Positions 60,147 to 64,000 of a stretch of DNA of 64,000 nucleotides are shown piece by piece. The translations under genes were made by a program, and so were the position numbers. This DNA is from Streptomyces xanthophaeus (GTDB taxonomy: Bacteria > Actinomycetota > Actinomycetes > Streptomycetales > Streptomycetaceae). The stretch's first letter is position 1; every line of letters begins with the position of its first letter. The notes beneath the pieces were generated by a model. That model saw only the letters and a list, made by a program, of their open reading frames with translations. It was not told the origin of the DNA and searched no databases. The stretch spans positions 5,590,501 to 5,654,500 of the forward strand of contig NZ_CP076543.1 in the NCBI RefSeq assembly GCF_030440515.1. Direction: 5' to 3'.

Positions 60147-62279
60147 ATGGGCATCGGAATCACGCAGGAGCAGCGCGAGTTGGCCGAGGCGGTGCGCGGG
60201 TGGGTCGCGCGGGCCGTGCCTCCCGAGGAGGTCCGCAAGCTGCTCGACACCCCGCCGCAGACCGGGGCGCGGCCCGCCTACTGGGACGCGCTGACCGCGC
60301 AGGGGCTGCTCGACCCGCACCTGGACGGCGGCACCCTGCTCGACCTCGCCGTCGTCGTCGAGGAGACGGCCCGGGCCGCGCTGCCCGGGGCGTACCTGCC
60401 GAGCGCGCTGGCCTCCGTACTGCTGGACCGGGCCGGCGCCGAGCCGCTCGAAGGCCGGGTCGGGGCGGTCGCGCTCGGGCCGGGGACCCTGACCGCCGTC
60501 GCCGTCGAGGGCGGCGGCCACCTGCTCGACGGACTCGCCCCGCCCGTCCTCGGCGCCGGGGAGGCCGACCTGGTGCTGCTCGCCGCCGAGGCCGCGGACG
60601 GCACCCGCTGGTTCGCCGTGGACGCCGCCGCGCTGGACATCCGCACGCACGACAGCGCCGACCCCACCCGCCCCACCGCCGAGGTGCGGGCGCGCGGGGT
60701 CGTCACCGCCCCGGACCGGCTGCTGGCGCTGGACGCGGCCCTGGTCCGGGACCTGGCCTGCACGCTCTTCGCCGCCGACGCCTGCGGCACCGCCGCCTGG
60801 GCGCTGCACACCGCCGCCGAGTACGCCAAGGTGCGCGAGCAGTTCGGCCGGCCCATCGGGCAGTTCCAGGGCGTCAAGCACCTGTGCGCCGACATGCTGG
60901 TCCGGCTGGAACAGGCCCGGGCGCTGGCCTGGGACGCCGCGCAGGCGATGGACGAGCCCGCCGACGTGCGCGCGCTGGTCGCCGCCCTCGCCGCCGGGAC
61001 AGCCCTGGACGCCGCCTACTCCTGCGCCAAGGACTGCATCCAGCTCCTCGGCGGGATCGGCTTCACCTGGGAGCACGACGCCCACATCTACCTGCGGCGG
61101 GCGCTGGTCGCCCGCCAGCTACTGGGGTCCGGCGACGGGCACCGCGTACGGGCCGTGCGGTGCGCGGCGGGGGGTGCGCGGCGCGAGCTGCGCCTGGAGC
61201 TGCCGGTCCAGGCCGAGGCTCACCGGGCCAAGGCGCGCGCCGCCATCGAGGGCGCGCGCGGGCAGGGCCCGGCCGCCGCCCGCCGGATCCTGGCCCCCAC
61301 CGGCTACGCGGCGCCCCATCTGCCGCCGCCCTACGGGATCGGCGCGGGCCCCGTCGAGCAGCTCGTCGTCCAGCAGGAGCTGAGCGCGGCCGGCGTGAAG
61401 GTCGCCGACCTCGGGATCGCCACCTGGGTGGTGCCCTCGCTGCTCGCCTACGGGACGCCCGCCCAGCGGGAGGCCTACGTCGCGGCGACCCTGCGCGGCG
61501 ACATCACCTGGTGCCAGCTCTTCTCGGAGCCGGGCGCGGGCTCCGACCTGGCCTCGCTGCGGACCCGGGCGGAGCGCGGGGAGGACGGCTCCTGGAAGGT
61601 CAACGGGCAGAAGGTGTGGACGAGTTCCGCGCACAGCGCCGACTTCGGGATCCTGCTGGCCCGTACCGACCCGGACGCGCCCAAGCACAAGGGTCTCGGC
61701 TACTTCGTCGTCGACATGAAGAACACCCCCGGCATCGACGTCCGGCCGCTGAAGGAGATCACCGGCGAGGCCCTCTTCAACGAGGTGTACTTCGACGACG
61801 TGGAGCTCCCGGCGGACGCGCTGGTCGGCGCGGCGGACGGCGGCTGGAAGGTGGCCCGCAACACCCTCGGCAACGAACGCGTCCACATGGCCGACCAGAT
61901 GACCTTCGACACGGGCCTGGAGGCGCTCCTCGCGCGCGCCGCCGACCTCGACGGCACCTACCGGGCGCGGATCGGCGCACTCGCCGCCGAGGCGCACGCC
62001 CTGGCCTGCATCGGGCTGCGCACCACACTCCAGCAGGTGTCGGGGCTGGAGCCCGGCGCGGGCGCCTCCGTACGCAAGCTCGTCCAGACCCCGCACCAGC
62101 AGCGGACCGCCGAGCTCGCGCTCGAACTGCTGGGACCGGCGGGCGCGGTGCGGGAGGGGGCGGGGGAGCGGGCGGTGCACGGGATGCTCATGTCCCGCTG
62201 CCTGACCATCGCCGGGGGCACCACGCAGGTCCAGCTCAATGTCGTCGCCGAGCGGATCCTCGGCCTACCCAGGGACTAG
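60147..62279 (+). CDS. FadE34-like fused acyl-CoA dehydrogenase
   Basis: The 710-residue protein starts at ATG 60147. It consists of two acyl-CoA dehydrogenase units: the N-terminal half ends with '...VREQFGRPIGQFQGVKHLCADMLVRLEQARALAWDAAQ...CIQLLGGIGFTWEHDAHIYLRR', and the second half has 'ITWCQLFSEPGAGSDLASLRTRAERGEDGSWKVNGQKVWTSSAH'. The C-terminus has 'SRCLTIAGGTTQVQLNVVAERILGLPRD'. This natural tandem fusion of about 710 residues is the FadE34 type, which in mycobacteria acts in side-chain degradation of cholesterol. A perfect KstR operator lies just upstream. The steroid role is inference. Flavin and substrate sites are implied by the family. Confidence 0.85.
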   Translation: MGIGITQEQRELAEAVRGWVARAVPPEEVRKLLDTPPQTGARPAYWDALTAQGLLDPHLDGGTLLDLAVVVEETARAALPGAYLPSALASVLLDRAGAEPLEGRVGAVALGPGTLTAVAVEGGGHLLDGLAPPVLGAGEADLVLLAAEAADGTRWFAVDAAALDIRTHDSADPTRPTAEVRARGVVTAPDRLLALDAALVRDLACTLFAADACGTAAWALHTAAEYAKVREQFGRPIGQFQGVKHLCADMLVRLEQARALAWDAAQAMDEPADVRALVAALAAGTALDAAYSCAKDCIQLLGGIGFTWEHDAHIYLRRALVARQLLGSGDGHRVRAVRCAAGGARRELRLELPVQAEAHRAKARAAIEGARGQGPAAARRILAPTGYAAPHLPPPYGIGAGPVEQLVVQQELSAAGVKVADLGIATWVVPSLLAYGTPAQREAYVAATLRGDITWCQLFSEPGAGSDLASLRTRAERGEDGSWKVNGQKVWTSSAHSADFGILLARTDPDAPKHKGLGYFVVDMKNTPGIDVRPLKEITGEALFNEVYFDDVELPADALVGAADGGWKVARNTLGNERVHMADQMTFDTGLEALLARAADLDGTYRARIGALAAEAHALACIGLRTTLQQVSGLEPGAGASVRKLVQTPHQQRTAELALELLGPAGAVREGAGERAVHGMLMSRCLTIAGGTTQVQLNVVAERILGLPRD

Positions 62280-62291
62280 GAGTTGTCGGGC

Positions 62292-63503
62292 ATGAAGTCG
62301 TACATCGTGGGCGTCGGCATGACGAAGTTCGAGAAGCCGGAGTCGCGGGACTGGCAGTACTGGGACATGGTGCGGGAGGCAGGATCGGCGGCGCTCGCGG
62401 ACGCGGGCATCGACTACGGACTGGTCGAACAGGTCCCGGTGGGCTACTGCTTCCAGGCCTCCACCGCCGGCCAGCGGGCCGCGTACGAGCTGGGGCTCTC
62501 CGGGGTGCCGGTCTACAACGTCAACAACAACTGCGCGACGGGCTCGACGGCGCTGATGATGGCGCGGCAGTTCGTGCAGGGCGGGATCAGCGACTGCGTG
62601 CTGGCGCTGGGCTTCGAGAAGATGAAGCGCGGCGCGCTGGGCGGGGGAGCGGACGGGGGTGCCCGCGGCGGAGCCGCTGATGAATCCTTCAAGACGTCCC
62701 CGGTGGCCCGGCACTACGGGATCATGGCCGCGGGCCACGGCTTCGAGATGTCCCCGCCCACGGCGCAGATCTTCGGCAACGCGGCGCGGGAACACATGGA
62801 GCGGTACGGGACCACGGCCGCGCAGCTCGCGGCGGTCGGCGCGAAGAACCACCGCCACTCGGCGAACAACCCGAACGCGCAGTTCCAGGACGTGTACTCG
62901 GTCGAGGAGATCCTGGCGGCGAAGGAGATCCACGCGCCGCTGACGAAGCTCCAGTGCTCGCCGACCTCGGACGGCGCGGCGGCGGCGCTGGTGGTGTCCG
63001 AGCGGTTCCTGGTGCGGCACGGGCTGCACGACAAGGCGGTGGAGATCGTCGGACAGTCGATGACGACGGACACCGAGGCCTCCTTCGCCTCGGGCTCGTG
63101 CATCGACGTGGTCGGCAAGCCGATGACGGCGGCGGCGGCCCGGCAGGCGTACGAGGCCTCGGGGCTCGGCATCGAGGACGTGGACGTGGTGGAGCTGCAC
63201 GACTGCTTCTCGATCAACGAGCTGCTGACGTACGAGGCGCTGGGCATGTGCGAGGACGGTGCCGCCGGGAAGCTGGTGGAGTCGGGCGCGACGACGTACG
63301 GCGGGCGGTGGGTGGTGAACCCCTCCGGCGGGCTGATCTCCAAGGGGCATCCGCTGGGGGCGACGGGGCTGGCGCAGGCGGCGGAGCTGGTGTGGCAGTT
63401 GCGCGGCGAGGCCGGTCCGCGGCAGGTCGAGGGGGCGCGGGTGGGGCTGGCGCACAACATCGGGCTGGGCGGTGCGGCGGTGGTGACGCTGCTGCGGCGG
63501 TAG
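62292..63503 (+). CDS. Ltp-like thiolase (lipid-transfer type, SCP-x N-domain)
   Basis: This 403-residue protein starts at ATG 62292, 12 bases after the previous stop, with AGGAG near the end of the previous gene. Thiolase-fold features are '[24 protein letters not shown]' (Cys nucleophile), '[24 protein letters not shown]' and '[30 protein letters not shown]' (catalytic His). The lipid-transfer/SCP-x-type acyltransferase sequence lacks the C-terminal SCP2 domain, as in mycobacterial Ltp2-like proteins that act in sterol side-chain cleavage (retroaldol or thiolytic). It is co-transcribed with the acyl-CoA dehydrogenase. Confidence 0.85.
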   Translation: MKSYIVGVGMTKFEKPESRDWQYWDMVREAGSAALADAGIDYGLVEQVPVGYCFQASTAGQRAAYELGLSGVPVYNVNNNCATGSTALMMARQFVQGGISDCVLALGFEKMKRGALGGGADGGARGGAADESFKTSPVARHYGIMAAGHGFEMSPPTAQIFGNAAREHMERYGTTAAQLAAVGAKNHRHSANNPNAQFQDVYSVEEILAAKEIHAPLTKLQCSPTSDGAAAALVVSERFLVRHGLHDKAVEIVGQSMTTDTEASFASGSCIDVVGKPMTAAAARQAYEASGLGIEDVDVVELHDCFSINELLTYEALGMCEDGAAGKLVESGATTYGGRWVVNPSGGLISKGHPLGATGLAQAAELVWQLRGEAGPRQVEGARVGLAHNIGLGGAAVVTLLRR

Positions 63504-63568
63504 CGGGCCGGCGGGGCTGGGCGGAACGCGCTTTCGGGCATGGGGGCGGAGCGTTAGGCTCCGCTCCC

Positions 63569-64000
63569 GTGAGTGAGATACGTGAGGTGTCCTTCAGCGC
63601 CACCGGCAGCCTGACCAGGGACGAGTACGACGAGGCCGCCAAGGCGGCGGGGCTGTTCCGGCGGGGCCGGGCGGTGGCCGCCCTCACCACGGTCTTCCTC
63701 GCCGCGGCGAGCGTGACGCTGTCGTCCGGCGGTCTCACCGTGCACCCCGTCCCCCTCGGGATCGCGGTGGTGTACGGCCTCGTCGTGCTGCTGGTCCTCC
63801 CGCGGTGGGTGGTGGCCCGGGGCTTCCGCAGCGGCAGGGCCGCCGAGGAGAAGCGGGTCGTGGTGGACGGTAGGGGCATCGAGGTGTTCCGCGGCGGCGA
63901 GTCGCAGCGGATCGTGTGGGACGAGGTGCGCTACTACCACGAGACGCCCCGGCTGCACGTGTTCGTGGGCCGCTCGCGCCGGCGGACGTGTCTCGTGGCG
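63569..64000 (+). CDS. YcxB-like membrane protein, partial
   Basis: The reading frame starts at GTG 63569 and runs off the right edge of the window. The 144 residues seen are: soluble N-terminus 'SEIREVSFSATGSLTRDEYDEAAK', two membrane segments ('VAALTTVFLAAASVTLSSGG', 'PVPLGIAVVYGLVVLLVLP'), and a soluble part 'VVVDGRGIEVFRGGESQRIVWDEVRYYHETPRLHVFVG'. This matches the YcxB-like layout, in which a pair of helices is followed by a PH-like domain. The rest of the gene is missing from this window. Confidence 0.65.
   Translation, partial: MSEIREVSFSATGSLTRDEYDEAAKAAGLFRRGRAVAALTTVFLAAASVTLSSGGLTVHPVPLGIAVVYGLVVLLVLPRWVVARGFRSGRAAEEKRVVVDGRGIEVFRGGESQRIVWDEVRYYHETPRLHVFVGRSRRRTCLVA

Overview
The window is a high-GC actinobacterial chromosome segment, almost certainly Streptomyces. 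The evidence is strong third-codon GC bias, frequent GTG starts, an XRE/DUF397 regulator pair, two Ser/Thr kinases, a GlxA-type regulator, DUF2277 and DUF6650 proteins, and the dispersed CCTCAAACGCCGGCGGGGC repeat common in Streptomyces genomes. All calls come from reading the sequence. No database search was run.

Layout. (1) 1-5.6 kb is accessory DNA with short orphan genes, an AT-richer methyltransferase gene and long gaps. It ends at a 3' tRNA-Val-like fragment (5534-5576) that looks like the right attachment site of an integrated element extending off the left edge. (2) 5.6-13.7 kb holds ordinary chromosomal genes: the 24-residue ribosomal protein bL37, a TRADD-N-associated-type membrane protein, DedA, a PhoD-type phosphatase, a secreted HNH nuclease, and a UPF0016 cation exporter behind a yybP-ykoY (Mn2+) riboswitch. 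(3) 13.8-15.0 kb is a non-coding, roughly 1.15-kb imperfect palindrome. (4) 15-25 kb holds housekeeping and stress genes: HAD phosphatase, peptidoglycan-binding protein, MFS exporter, GT87/PAP2 fusion, GlxA regulator and thioesterase. (5) 25.2-63.5 kb contains a dispersed set of sterol- or lipid-catabolism genes: CYP125-like P450, FadA5-like thiolase, aldehyde dehydrogenase plus 3Fe-4S ferredoxin, FadE34-like fused acyl-CoA dehydrogenase and an Ltp-like thiolase. With them lie a KstR-like TetR repressor and sites matching or nearly matching TNNAACNNGTTNNA in five intergenic regions. (6) Between these, 28.7-35.0 kb is a tightly overlapping ECF transporter operon under a cobalamin riboswitch. 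Its first two genes encode membrane-anchored secreted proteins that could form a split transcobalamin-like B12 capture pair. (7) 41-45 kb is a glycosyltransferase, methyltransferase and alpha-barrel enzyme operon divergent from the KstR-like gene. (8) 48-59 kb holds cell-wall amidase, two kinases flanking an XRE/DUF397 pair, AlkD-type repair protein, lipoprotein, I36 inhibitor and a LuxR regulator.

How genes work together. The KstR-like regulator probably represses its own gene, the divergent glycosyltransferase operon, and the scattered P450, thiolase, ALDH-ferredoxin, MBL hydrolase and acyl-CoA dehydrogenase genes. The ferredoxin could feed electrons to the P450. The B12 operon is self-contained: surface capture proteins pass substrate to an ECF S/T/A transporter, with transcription shut off by cobalamin. 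The manganese riboswitch pairs with the UPF0016 exporter. Repeats are abundant, and one dispersed repeat has inserted in frame within the ABC ATPase of the B12 operon.
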